DNA of 64,000 bases from Streptomyces cinerochromogenes (GTDB lineage: Bacteria > Actinomycetota > Actinomycetes > Streptomycetales > Streptomycetaceae), in contig NZ_BMRM01000019.1 in NCBI RefSeq assembly GCF_014648635.1, forward strand, positions 1-64,000, in the 5' to 3' direction. Shown in pieces: positions 28,847 to 37,086 of this stretch. Position numbers and translations under genes: made by a program. Position 1 is the first letter of the stretch. Each line of letters begins with the position of its first letter. Below the pieces are notes generated by a model. The model did not search any database and was not told where the DNA came from. It was given only the letters and a program-made list of their open reading frames with translations.

Positions 28847-30241
28847 CTAGTTCAGGTACTGACAGGTGGAGCGCGGGGTGAAGACGCCGTGTCCGGCGCG
28901 TCCGGTGTACTCCCGCTGGTCGATGACGGGTTCACCGCGCGACAGCACCGTCTCGACGCGGCCGGTGACCCGCTTGCCCTCGTACGCCGAGTAGTCGACG
29001 TTCATGTGGTGGGTGGCGGCGGACATCACCTGCTCGGCGTGCGGGTCGTAGATGACGACGTCCGCGTCGGCGCCCGGGGTGATGGTGCCCTTCTTCGGGT
29101 ACAGGCCGAACATCCGGGCCGGGGCGGCGCAGGCGATCTCGATCCAGCGGCGGCGCGAGATGTGTCCGTCCACGACGGCCTGGTGGAGCAGGTCCATGCG
29201 GTTCTCGACGCCCGGCAGCCCGTTGGGGATCTTCGAGAAGTCGCCGCGGCCGAGTTCCTTCTGGCCGGTGAAGCAGAAGGGGCAGTGGTCGGTGGAGACG
29301 ACCTGGAGGTCGTTGGTGCGCAGGCCCTGCCACAGCCTGGCCTGGTGCTCGCGGGGCCGCAGCGGGGTGCTGCACACGTACTTGGCGCCCTCGAAGCCGG
29401 GTTCGGCGAGGTTGTCGGTGGACAGGAAGAGGTACTGCGGGCAGGTCTCGCCGAAGACGTTCAGTCCGTCGTCGCGGGCCCGTGCCAGCTCGGCGACCGC
29501 CTCCGCCGCGGAGACGTGCACGACGTACAGGGGGGCGCCGGCGACCTGGGCGAGGCGGATGGCCCGGTGGGTGGCCTCGGCCTCCAGCAGAGCCTTGCGG
29601 ACCTCGCCGTGGTGGCGGGGGTCGGTCTCGCCCCGGGCCAGCGCCTGTTCCACGAGCACGTCGATGGCGATGCCGTTCTCGGCGTGCATCATGATCAGCC
29701 CGCCGTTCCCGGCGGCGCGCTGCATGGCGCGCAGGATCTGGCCGTCGTCGCTGTAGAACACCCCGGGATACGCCATGAACTGCTTGAACGAGGTCACGCC
29801 CTCCTCGATCAGAAGATCCATCTCCTTGAGCGTCTCCTCGTTCACATCGGAGACGATCATGTGGAAGGCGTAGTCGATCGCGCAGTTGCCCTCGGCCTTG
29901 GCGTGCCAGGCGTCCAGTCCCTCGCGCAGGGTGGTGCCGACGCTCTGCACCGCGAAGTCGACGATGGTCGTCGTACCGCCCCAGGCGGCGGCCCGGGTGC
30001 CGGTCTCGAAGGTGTCGGAGGCGTGCGTGCCGCCGAACGGCAGCTCCATGTGGGTGTGGGCGTCGACGCCGCCCGGGATGACGTACCTGCCGGTGGCGTC
30101 GATCGTGCGGTCCGCGCTCCAGTTCTGGGAACCGGGCGAGGCCAGGGCGGCGATGCGGGTGTCCTCGATCAGGACGTCGGCGTGGATCTCGTCGGACGCG
30201 GTGATGACGAGACCACCGCGGATGACGGTACGGCTGCTCAT
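28847..30241 (-). CDS. hydA: Dihydropyrimidinase / D-hydantoinase
   Basis: 464 aa, typical family length. It hydrolyses 5,6-dihydrouracil or hydantoins to N-carbamoyl amino acids. Metal ligands are all visible: DAHTHME (H62, H64), the carboxylated Lys in TSFKQFMAYPG (K153), MMHAENG (H186), YVVHVSA (H242) and STDHCPF (D318). The substrate-pocket motif CSTPLRPREH is present. It sits between the nitrilase gene (25 bp upstream) and the LLM oxidoreductase (11 bp downstream) in a compact operon; its product is the substrate of the neighbouring N-carbamoyl amidohydrolases. Confidence 0.95.
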   Translation of the reverse strand: MSSRTVIRGGLVITASDEIHADVLIEDTRIAALASPGSQNWSADRTIDATGRYVIPGGVDAHTHMELPFGGTHASDTFETGTRAAAWGGTTTIVDFAVQSVGTTLREGLDAWHAKAEGNCAIDYAFHMIVSDVNEETLKEMDLLIEEGVTSFKQFMAYPGVFYSDDGQILRAMQRAAGNGGLIMMHAENGIAIDVLVEQALARGETDPRHHGEVRKALLEAEATHRAIRLAQVAGAPLYVVHVSAAEAVAELARARDDGLNVFGETCPQYLFLSTDNLAEPGFEGAKYVCSTPLRPREHQARLWQGLRTNDLQVVSTDHCPFCFTGQKELGRGDFSKIPNGLPGVENRMDLLHQAVVDGHISRRRWIEIACAAPARMFGLYPKKGTITPGADADVVIYDPHAEQVMSAATHHMNVDYSAYEGKRVTGRVETVLSRGEPVIDQREYTGRAGHGVFTPRSTCQYLN

Positions 30242-30266
30242 GCTGCTCCCTCTGTCGACGTGGCCG

Positions 30267-31109
30267 TCAGGGCGCGGTCAGCGGCCCGTAGGTGCCCGGC
30301 GCCCGGTCGCGGTAGAACTGCCAGCGGTCGCGGACCTCGCGGAGTGTGGCGAGGTCCAGGTCGCGGACGACGAGTTCGGTCTCCTTGTCGCTCGCGACCT
30401 CGCCGACGAACTGGGCCTGGGGGTCCACGAAGTACGTGGTGCCGTAGAAGTCGTTGTCGCCCAGGTCCTCCACGCCGACCCGGTTGATGGCGCCGACGAA
30501 GTACTCGTTGGCGACGGCCGCCGCCGGCTGTTCCAGCTGCCAGAGGTAGCGGGACAGGCCGCGTGAGGTGGCCGAGGGGTTGAAGACGATCTCGGCGCCG
30601 GCGAGACCGAGCGCCCGCCAGCCCTCCGGGAAGTGGCGGTCGTAGCAGATGTAGACGCCGATCCGGCCGACGGCGGTGTCGAAGACGGGCCAGCCGCTGT
30701 TGCCCGGGCGGAAGTAGAACTTCTCCCAGAACCCCTGTACTTGCGGGATGTGGGTCTTGCGGTACTTGCCGAGGTAGGAGCCGTCCGCGTCGATCACGGC
30801 GGCGGTGTTGTAGAGGACGCCCGGCTGCTCCTCCTCGTACATGGGCAGGACCAGGACGATGCCCAGTTCGCGGGCGAGGGCCTGGAAGCGCCGCACGGTC
30901 GGGCCCTGCGGGATCCGCTCGGCGTACTCGTAGAACGCCTTGTCCTGGACCTGGCAGAAGTAGGGGCCGTAGAACAGCTCCTGGAAGCAGAGGACTTGGG
31001 CGCCCTGGGCGGCGGCGTCGCGGGCCGCCTGCTCGTGCACCTGGATCATGGACTCCTTGTCGCCCGTCCAGGCGGTCTGGAAGAGGGCGGCGCGGATCAC
31101 TCGGCTCAT
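30267..31109 (-). CDS. Nitrilase-superfamily beta-ureidopropionase-like amidohydrolase, copy 1
   Basis: 280 aa. The catalytic triad of the nitrilase superfamily is clear: Glu44 (CFQELFYGPY), Lys118 (GKYRKTHIP) and Cys155 (GVYICYDRHFPEG). The NPSATSRGLSRYLWQLEQ segment and the overall length match bacterial beta-ureidopropionase/N-carbamoylputrescine-type enzymes, which remove the carbamoyl group to give beta-alanine, CO2 and ammonia. It is the first gene after the regulator and precedes hydA by 25 bp. A second copy with the same length and the same triad positions is encoded at the other end of the cluster; the two may differ in chain-length or chirality preference. Confidence 0.9.
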   Translation of the reverse strand: MSRVIRAALFQTAWTGDKESMIQVHEQAARDAAAQGAQVLCFQELFYGPYFCQVQDKAFYEYAERIPQGPTVRRFQALARELGIVLVLPMYEEEQPGVLYNTAAVIDADGSYLGKYRKTHIPQVQGFWEKFYFRPGNSGWPVFDTAVGRIGVYICYDRHFPEGWRALGLAGAEIVFNPSATSRGLSRYLWQLEQPAAAVANEYFVGAINRVGVEDLGDNDFYGTTYFVDPQAQFVGEVASDKETELVVRDLDLATLREVRDRWQFYRDRAPGTYGPLTAP

Positions 31110-31174
31110 CGGGACCTCCGGTAGCTCGGTGTGCGCTGAGCGTAGGAAGCCCGGACCGTGGGTTGGACTGGCAG

Positions 31175-31267
31175 CGTGTCACGTCCGCGGGTGGTCGGCG
31201 TGCCACCGTGTCACGCGTGCCCGGTCCCATGTTTCACCGCCGTTGTCGCAGGTCGTCGCATGTTTCA
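31175..31267 (-). promoter_or_regulatory. Two pairs of direct repeats before nitrilase copy 1
   Basis: The 155-bp gap between the pucR-type gene and nitrilase copy 1 has CGTGTCACG at 31175-31183 and 31207-31215 (32 bp apart) and CATGTTTCA at 31228-31236 and 31259-31267 (31 bp apart). The spacing is about three helical turns in both cases. The last copy overlaps the regulator's stop codon. These are plausible operator sites for the PucR protein; no assignment of promoter boxes is made. Confidence 0.5.
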
Positions 31268-32863
31268 TCCCTGTTGCGCGTCGTGCGCGAGGAGCGCGAT
31301 GTGCACGGAGGCCGCCTGTTCGAAGTCGTCCAGGTCGACACCGAGGCGGGCCTGTATGGCTTCCAGGCGGCGGTAGAGGGCTGGCCGGGAGACGTGGTGG
31401 AGCTGGGCGGTGCGGGACTTGTTGCGGCCCGTGGCCAGGTAGGTCCGCAGGACGTTCAGCAGCTCCGGTTCGTCCTCGCACAGCAGCCCGTCCAGCTCGC
31501 GTTCGGCGAAGGACTGCACCTGCGGGTCGTCGCGCAGCAGCCGGATCAGCCCGCGCAGATGGACGTCCTTGAGGCGGACGACGGCCGGCAGGTCGAGGGC
31601 GGTCGCGGAGCCGGCGACGGCGTCGGCGACATGCCGGGCCTCGCGCAGCCCGGCCGGCACGTCGTCCCAGGCGGTGCGGGGATCGGCGGCGGCGACGACG
31701 GCCTCGGACCCGGCCCGCAGCCGGGTCGCGAAGTGCGTGGTGAGCGCCCCGGCGTCCTGGTCGCGGGCCAGGCTGAGCAGCACGGCGGCGGTCCCGTCGG
31801 CGAGTTCGGCGGCGATGCCGGGCAGCCCCAGCAGGCGCAGCACCCGGTCCAGCCGGCCCGGGTCGCGGCCCTGGACGACGAGCGGGACGAACGTCCGCCG
31901 GTTCACGGGCAGTCCGGCCGCGCGGGCCCGGGGCAGCAGCTGCCGGGCCGGTACGACGCCGGAGACGAGGTCGGTCAGCAGGCTCTGCGCGGACTGCTCC
32001 TCCCAGCTGTGCGCGGCGGTGCCGCCGAGCATCCGGTGCAGCACCAGGGCCTCGGCCGCCCGGTCGGCGAGCAGCCGTCCGGTGGCCGGATCGCCGCGGT
32101 AGCCGCACAGCAGCAGCCGGCCCCAGCGCTCGCCGCGTCCGCCGAGTTCGGCGCCGATCCAGCCGCCGCCGGTGCTGCCTCCCCCAGTGCCTGAACGGCC
32201 TGGGCGGTACCCCCATGCCTGCCGGGCGATGCGTTCCCAGTCACGCAGCACGTCGTCCACCGCGGGGCGCTCGCCCGCCGTGCCGAGGACCCGGTGGGCG
32301 AGGTTGGTGACGACGACCGGGCAGCCGCTGTGCCGGGCGATCTCGTCGAGGAGCCGTTGCAGCGGGGCACCGGCCGTGATCAGCCCGGTCAGCGCGGTGC
32401 GGACGGTCTCCGACAGGCTGATCGCGGCGTACTTCCGCCGGACCAGCCGGGACTGCACCTCCTCGGTCAGCTCGGCGAAGGGGAACGGCCGGTGCAGGAC
32501 GACCAGGGGCAGCCCGCACCGCTCGGCGGCCCGGCGCATCACCTCGGGCGGTGCGGGGAAGGCCCGGCCGAGGCCGAGGACGACGGCCGCCGCCTCCGCC
32601 CGGTGCAGGGACTGGATGTACTCGGCCTGCCGGGCCTCGTCGCCGGCGAGCAGCACACCGGTGGTGAGGACCATCTCGCCGCCGCTGAGCATCACGCCGA
32701 CGTCGGCGGCCTCGGCGACGTGCACCCAGCGCACCGGCCGGTCGAGCTGGTCCCGGCCCGCCACCACCTCCGGTTCCCCGGCGAGCACCCGCTCCAGGGT
32801 CAGCACCCGGCGCACGGACAGGGCGGGTTCCGGGACGTGCCGGGACTCCGGGGTGATGCTCAT
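31265..32863 (-). CDS. PucR-family transcriptional regulator
   Basis: 532 aa. Residues 15-135 are the PucR sensor-like domain (RVLTLERVLAGEPEVVAGRDQ, VMLSGGEMVLTTGVLL, GLPLVVLHRPFPFAELTEEV). The middle is a GGDEF-like/unknown core, and the C-terminal HTH_30 region contains YLATGRNKSRTAQLHHVSRP followed by LYRRLEAIQARLGVDLDD. Such regulators control purine, allantoin, proline or pyrimidine-derivative catabolism, usually with a small ligand from the pathway. It lies 17 bp after the aminotransferase gene inside the cluster, so it is the obvious local regulator. A dispersed genomic repeat lies in-frame in its middle (32177-32218), adding a Gly/Ser/Arg-rich stretch around residue 220. Confidence 0.9.
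   Translation of the reverse strand: MSITPESRHVPEPALSVRRVLTLERVLAGEPEVVAGRDQLDRPVRWVHVAEAADVGVMLSGGEMVLTTGVLLAGDEARQAEYIQSLHRAEAAAVVLGLGRAFPAPPEVMRRAAERCGLPLVVLHRPFPFAELTEEVQSRLVRRKYAAISLSETVRTALTGLITAGAPLQRLLDEIARHSGCPVVVTNLAHRVLGTAGERPAVDDVLRDWERIARQAWGYRPGRSGTGGGSTGGGWIGAELGGRGERWGRLLLCGYRGDPATGRLLADRAAEALVLHRMLGGTAAHSWEEQSAQSLLTDLVSGVVPARQLLPRARAAGLPVNRRTFVPLVVQGRDPGRLDRVLRLLGLPGIAAELADGTAAVLLSLARDQDAGALTTHFATRLRAGSEAVVAAADPRTAWDDVPAGLREARHVADAVAGSATALDLPAVVRLKDVHLRGLIRLLRDDPQVQSFAERELDGLLCEDEPELLNVLRTYLATGRNKSRTAQLHHVSRPALYRRLEAIQARLGVDLDDFEQAASVHIALLAHDAQQG
32177..32218 (-). repeat. Dispersed Streptomyces-type short repeat inside a coding region
   Basis: On the minus strand the 42-nt segment opens GCATGGGGGTACCGCCCAGG and closes with CACTGGGGGAGGC. 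From memory, Streptomyces genomes contain many copies of a repeat with the form GCATGGGGGTACC...GGGGGAGG, mostly between genes. Here it is within the regulator gene and read in-frame as AWGYRPGRSGTGGGS-type residues, an insertion relative to the expected compact linker. Confidence 0.6.
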
Positions 32864-32880
32864 GGCCGTACACCTGTTCT

Positions 32881-34164
32881 CTAGTACGTGCTCCTCAGCG
32901 CGTGCTCCAGGATCGCCGCGCCCTCCTCGGCCTCGGCGACCGTCAGCGACAGCGGCGGGGTGATCCGCAGGGCGGTGGTGCTGTGGCCGCCGCCCTTGCC
33001 GATGAGCAGCCCGCCCTCCCGTGCCGCCTCCAGTACGGCGGCCAGGGCCTGCGGGTCGGCCTCGTCCGTGCCCGGCCGGACCAGTTCGACGCCGATCATC
33101 AGCCCGCGTCCGCGCACCTCGCGCACCCCGGGCAGCTGGGCGGCGATCGCCCGCAGGCGCTCGATGAGCAGCCCTCCGACGCGCCGGGCGTTGCCCTGGA
33201 GGTCGTGTTCGAGGAGGTAGGTGAGGTTGGCGAGGCCGGCGGCCATGGTGACCTGGGTGCCGCCGAAGGTGGAGATGCTCTGCGCGTCCAGGCAGTTCAT
33301 GATCTCGGCGCGGGCGATGACCCCGCCGACGGACATGCCGTTGCCGATGCCCTTGGCGAAGGTGACGATGTCGGGCGGGCCGCTGCGGGCGTGCGCCTGC
33401 CAGCCCCAGAAGTGGTCGCCGGTGCGGCCCCAGCCGGTCTGGACCTCGTCGGCGATCCACAGGATGCCGTGGTCCCTCAGGACTTCGCGGAAGGCGGCGT
33501 AGAGACCGTCGGGCGGGGAGGTGAACCCGCCGACGCCCTGGACGGGTTCGGCGATCAGCGCGGCCGGCGGGCGGGTGTGGCCGAGGACGTCCTTCAGGTC
33601 GGCGACGCAGGCCTCGGTGAACGCGCGGTCGTCGAGGTGGGCGAAGGGTCCGCGGGTGCGCACGCCGCCGTGGACGTAGTGGGTCTGCAGCGGGGACAGG
33701 GAGGTCGGGGACCAGGCGCGGTTGCCGGTGATGCCGATCGCGCTGAAGGAGCGGCCGTGGTAGCTGTTGCGCATGGCGAGGACGGTGTTGCTGCGCCGGT
33801 AGGTGGTGGCGAGCAGCAGGGCGGTGTCGTTGGCCTCGGTGCCGGAGGTCGTGAAGAACACCCGCGGGTCCGGCACGGCGCTCACCTGGGCGATGCGTTC
33901 GGCGAGTTCGACCATCGGCCGGTTGAGGTAGAGCGTCGAGGAGTGGATGATCCGGCCGGCCTGCTCGCTGACCGCCTTGGTGACCTCGGGCAGCGCGTGC
34001 GCGGTCAGCGTGGTCAGGATGCCGCCGAAGAAGTCCAGGTAGCGGCGGCCGGCCAGGTCCCAGACGTACCGGCCCTCGCCGTGGCTGATCTCGATCGGGT
34101 CGTCGTAGTAGAGGGCGAGCCAGTCGGGCATGACCCTGCGGTGGCGGGAGTAGAGGTCGTTCAC
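32881..34164 (-). CDS. Class III aminotransferase (AGXT2 / beta-alanine transaminase type)
   Basis: 427 aa from a GTG that overlaps the upstream nitrilase stop by 4 bp (GTGA). PLP-binding features: TSGTEAND (107-114), Asp239 in WIADEVQTGWGRTG, and the Schiff-base Lys271 in VTFAKGIGNGMSVGG. The N-terminal LDFFGGILTTLTAHALPEV is typical of the alanine-glyoxylate/beta-aminoisobutyrate aminotransferase group. In this setting it would convert beta-alanine or 3-aminoisobutyrate from uracil or thymine into the semialdehyde, with pyruvate or glyoxylate as acceptor. The exact amino donor is inferred from the pathway context, not from the sequence. Confidence 0.9.
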   Translation of the reverse strand: MNDLYSRHRRVMPDWLALYYDDPIEISHGEGRYVWDLAGRRYLDFFGGILTTLTAHALPEVTKAVSEQAGRIIHSSTLYLNRPMVELAERIAQVSAVPDPRVFFTTSGTEANDTALLLATTYRRSNTVLAMRNSYHGRSFSAIGITGNRAWSPTSLSPLQTHYVHGGVRTRGPFAHLDDRAFTEACVADLKDVLGHTRPPAALIAEPVQGVGGFTSPPDGLYAAFREVLRDHGILWIADEVQTGWGRTGDHFWGWQAHARSGPPDIVTFAKGIGNGMSVGGVIARAEIMNCLDAQSISTFGGTQVTMAAGLANLTYLLEHDLQGNARRVGGLLIERLRAIAAQLPGVREVRGRGLMIGVELVRPGTDEADPQALAAVLEAAREGGLLIGKGGGHSTTALRITPPLSLTVAEAEEGAAILEHALRSTY

Positions 34165-35003
34165 GGCCGCACCAGTCCTTCGTAGGCGTCGGGGCGGCGG
34201 TCGCGGTAGAACGCCCACTGCTGCCGGACCTCCTCGATGAGGTCGAAGTCCAGGTCGCGGACGAGGAGTTCCTCGCTCCTGTCGCTGGCGGCCTCGCCCA
34301 CGAACCGCCCCCTGGGGTCCACGAAGTACGAGGTCCCGTAGAAGTCGTTGTCGCCGTACTCCTCCTGCCCCACGCGGTTGATGGCGGCGACGAAGTACTC
34401 GTTGGCGACGGCCGCGGCGGGCTGCTCCAGCCGCCACAGGTAGGCGGACAGGCCCCGGTGGGTGGCGGAGGGGTTGTAGACCAACTGGGCGCCGTTCAGT
34501 CCGAGTTGCCGCCAGCCCTCCGGGAAGTGCCGGTCGTAGCAGATGTAGACGCCGACCTTGCCGACGGCGGTGTCGAAGACGGGCCAGCCCAGGTTGCCGG
34601 GCTTGAAGTAGTACTTCTCCCAGAAGCCCTTGACCTGGGGGATGTGGTGCTTGCGGTACTTGCCGAGGTAGGAGCCGTCGGCGTCGATCACGGCGGCGGT
34701 GTTGTAGTAGAAGCCGGACTGCTCGACCTCGAAGACCGGTACGACGATCACCATGCCGGTCTCCCGGGCCAGCTCCCGCATCCGGCGCACGGTCGGGCCG
34801 TCGGGGACCGGCTCGGCCCAGCGGTAGTGCTCCGGTTCCTGGACCTGGCAGAAGTAGGGGGCGTTGAAGACCTCCTGGAAGCCGATGATCTTCGCGCCCC
34901 GGCGGGCCGCCTCACGGGCGTGCTCCTCGTGCTTCGCCACCATGGACTCGGTGTCGCCGGTCCAGGTGGCCTGGACGAGAGCGGCGCGGACGACGTTGGC
35001 CAT
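34161..35003 (-). CDS. Nitrilase-superfamily beta-ureidopropionase-like amidohydrolase, copy 2
   Basis: 280 aa from ATG 35003, chosen because GGAG lies about 7 nt upstream and the length then equals copy 1; a GTG 18 bp further up has no separate leader. The triad is conserved at the same positions as copy 1: Glu44 (GFQEVFNAPY), Lys118 (GKYRKHHIP) and Cys155 (GVYICYDRHFPEG). The two copies are highly similar over their whole length, implying an internal duplication. It opens the minus-strand cluster and is translationally coupled to the aminotransferase. Its upstream region carries a palindromic element likely to control the transcript. Confidence 0.9.
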   Translation of the reverse strand: MANVVRAALVQATWTGDTESMVAKHEEHAREAARRGAKIIGFQEVFNAPYFCQVQEPEHYRWAEPVPDGPTVRRMRELARETGMVIVVPVFEVEQSGFYYNTAAVIDADGSYLGKYRKHHIPQVKGFWEKYYFKPGNLGWPVFDTAVGKVGVYICYDRHFPEGWRQLGLNGAQLVYNPSATHRGLSAYLWRLEQPAAAVANEYFVAAINRVGQEEYGDNDFYGTSYFVDPRGRFVGEAASDRSEELLVRDLDFDLIEEVRQQWAFYRDRRPDAYEGLVRP

Positions 35004-35032
35004 GAGCTGCTCCTTCGACACGACGTCAGAGC

Positions 35033-35060
35033 CTCTACGCCCGTAGAGCAGACCGTAGAG
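35033..35060 (-). promoter_or_regulatory. CTCTACG inverted plus direct repeat operator candidate
   Basis: A perfect inverted repeat, CTCTACG-CC-CGTAGAG (35033-35048), is followed by a third half-site CGTAGAG (35054-35060). It starts 29 bp upstream of the ATG of nitrilase copy 2, in the position expected of an operator over a promoter. It does not resemble the repeats before nitrilase copy 1, so two regulators may be involved. Confidence 0.6.
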
Positions 35061-35208
35061 GGACGAAAGTAAGCCTCCGCGCGGGTCTTGCCAAGACCAT
35101 CGTCGTCAACCCGCTGGGTCGATCTCGTTTCACACTCCTGCGGGTGACACGACCGGCCCCCAACCATTGCAGAACCACCCATACCCGGACAGTACTCTCC
35201 CCCGGCCG

Positions 35209-36936
35209 TCACATGCCGTGCCCGGCGACGCGCAACGCGTGCACGAGGTCCCAGTGCCGCTCCTCGGAGACACCGAGCGCGGCATGGAGCAGCAGCGGCA
35301 CCAGGCGCCGGGGGTCGACGGCGGCGCACCGGGCGGCCTCCTCCGGCGTACGGACCCGCACATAGGCGTCCAGCAGGGCCCGCACCTCCCGGCCCCGCCC
35401 CTCGCCGTCCAGCCGCAGCACGGCCGCGCCGATCTGCTCCGCGGGCCGCGCCACGCCCTGCCGCAGCAGCTGCCGTCCGTCGTCGTCCCGGCCGGCCGCG
35501 GCGAGCGCGTCGGCGGCGGCGACCAGCTGCTCGGCGGGCAGCGCGGCGGCCTCCCACAGCAGCGTGGCCCAGTCGGCGCCGAGCCCCGTCCGGTGCAGGG
35601 CGTCCGCGAGCAGGGGCAACCGCCCCACGGGCCACCGGACCGCCTCCACCAGCAGCACATGCGCCTCCCCGCTCCGCCCCTCGGCCCGCAGCCGCGTCAA
35701 CCGGGCGACAGTGCGCGCGACGGCCTCCGCGCCCCCTTCGTCCACGGCGACCGATTCCGCCCGCACCGGCTCCCCCACCCCCTCGACCCCGGCGAACCGG
35801 GCGCCCCGCGGCGTACGCCGCCCCGCACCGGCGTCCGCCCCGCCGGCCCCGCCCGCCTGCGGCACGACGACCGGAGCACCCTCGTCCCCCTCCACGACCC
35901 CGGCGAACCGGGCGCTGCCCCGACGGCGCTTACGGGGTTTGCCAGGGGAGCCGACGGCCTGCCGGGCGGGGTCGGGGGGTGCGGAGATCCCGGCGGGCGG
36001 AGTGGCGGCGGCGGAAGGGGATGCGGCCGCGTCGACGGGGGCGGAGGGAGGGAGTGGGAACGCATCGGCGATGGCGGGGGGAAGGGGTGCGACCGCGTCG
36101 GCTCCGTGGCCGGCACGGGAGCCGGGGACGACCGCGTCGACCCCCTGGCCGGCATGGGAGCCGGAACCGGCCGCGCGGACCCCGTAGTCGGCACGGGAGA
36201 CGGAACCGGCCGCGCTGACCCCGTAGTCGGCACGGGAGACGGGGCCGGCCGGCCGGTCGGGCCGAGGGGTGGGGGCACCGGCAGGCCGGAAAGACCGCGC
36301 ACCGGAGGGGGCACCGGCAGGGGTCGGAGCGGGAGGGGCGACGGGGGTGCCGGGGGTACCGGGAGGCTCGGGCCGGGGGGCGGGGCGAGCGAAGGGGTCG
36401 ACGGGGGTGTCGTCACCGGCCGGGGCCGCCCTTTGGTCCAGGCGCCGCAGGCGTGCCTGGAGTTCGGCGCAGCGGGCCGTGGCACGGCTGTGGTCGTCCT
36501 GGGCCCAGGCGAGGTCGTGGTGGAGGGACGCGGACCGCTCCGGGGAGAGCGGGGTGGAGAGGAGGCGGGTGAGGTCGGCCCGGCGGTCCGCGGCGTGGCG
36601 CTGTTCGCGGAGCATGACGTCCAGCCGGCCGGCCAGCGCGTCGCGGGCGCCGGGCCGGGCGTCGTACGCGGTGAGCGCGGCCACGTGCAGCGCGCGGGCC
36701 CGCTCCCGCTCGGCGGCCGCGGCGGCGGGGCCGTACGCCACACCCAGGTCCTCCAGCAGCGCCTCCACCACGTCCCACGGCGGCACCTCACGCCCGTCCA
36801 GGCAGGCGCGCATGCCCTGGGGATCCCGCTGCCAGAACACCCCGCTCCAGCCGCCGCGCGGATCGAGACGCGCCAGGAGGGCGTCCAGGTAGTTCGCGAA
36901 CTCCCGCACCGCGTCGGGGAGTTGATCCACAGCCAT
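35209..36936 (-). CDS. Unknown two-domain protein with long Pro/Ala linker
   Basis: 575 aa. Residues 1-165 are helical, beginning MAVDQLPDAVREFANYLDAL, and contain Arg/Ala heptads. Residues 165-390 are a low-complexity Pro/Ala/Gly linker with repeated units such as SRADYGVRAAGS. The C-terminal ~185 residues are helical repeats (LLVEAVRWPVGRLPLLADALHRTG...) reminiscent of PPR/TPR-like arrays: each unit pairs an LL..A.RWP core with a following GR helix. No enzymatic motif, signal or membrane segment is seen. Similar proteins seem widespread in streptomycetes, but I cannot name a function. It is separated from its neighbours by about 150-200 bp on each side and seems monocistronic. Confidence 0.6.
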   Translation of the reverse strand: MAVDQLPDAVREFANYLDALLARLDPRGGWSGVFWQRDPQGMRACLDGREVPPWDVVEALLEDLGVAYGPAAAAAERERARALHVAALTAYDARPGARDALAGRLDVMLREQRHAADRRADLTRLLSTPLSPERSASLHHDLAWAQDDHSRATARCAELQARLRRLDQRAAPAGDDTPVDPFARPAPRPEPPGTPGTPVAPPAPTPAGAPSGARSFRPAGAPTPRPDRPAGPVSRADYGVSAAGSVSRADYGVRAAGSGSHAGQGVDAVVPGSRAGHGADAVAPLPPAIADAFPLPPSAPVDAAASPSAAATPPAGISAPPDPARQAVGSPGKPRKRRRGSARFAGVVEGDEGAPVVVPQAGGAGGADAGAGRRTPRGARFAGVEGVGEPVRAESVAVDEGGAEAVARTVARLTRLRAEGRSGEAHVLLVEAVRWPVGRLPLLADALHRTGLGADWATLLWEAAALPAEQLVAAADALAAAGRDDDGRQLLRQGVARPAEQIGAAVLRLDGEGRGREVRALLDAYVRVRTPEEAARCAAVDPRRLVPLLLHAALGVSEERHWDLVHALRVAGHGM

Positions 36937-37086
36937 CGCCCAGCTCCCGCCCGACTGCCAGCACTCCGCCCGAAAGGCAACACCAGTCGTGTTACGGACT
37001 TGCTACGGAGAGTTTTCCGGCAGCGCGCGGACGGCTCATGGCGGGATCCGGGCCGGTACGCGACCCGGTGCCGCCGCCCGGAGGCC

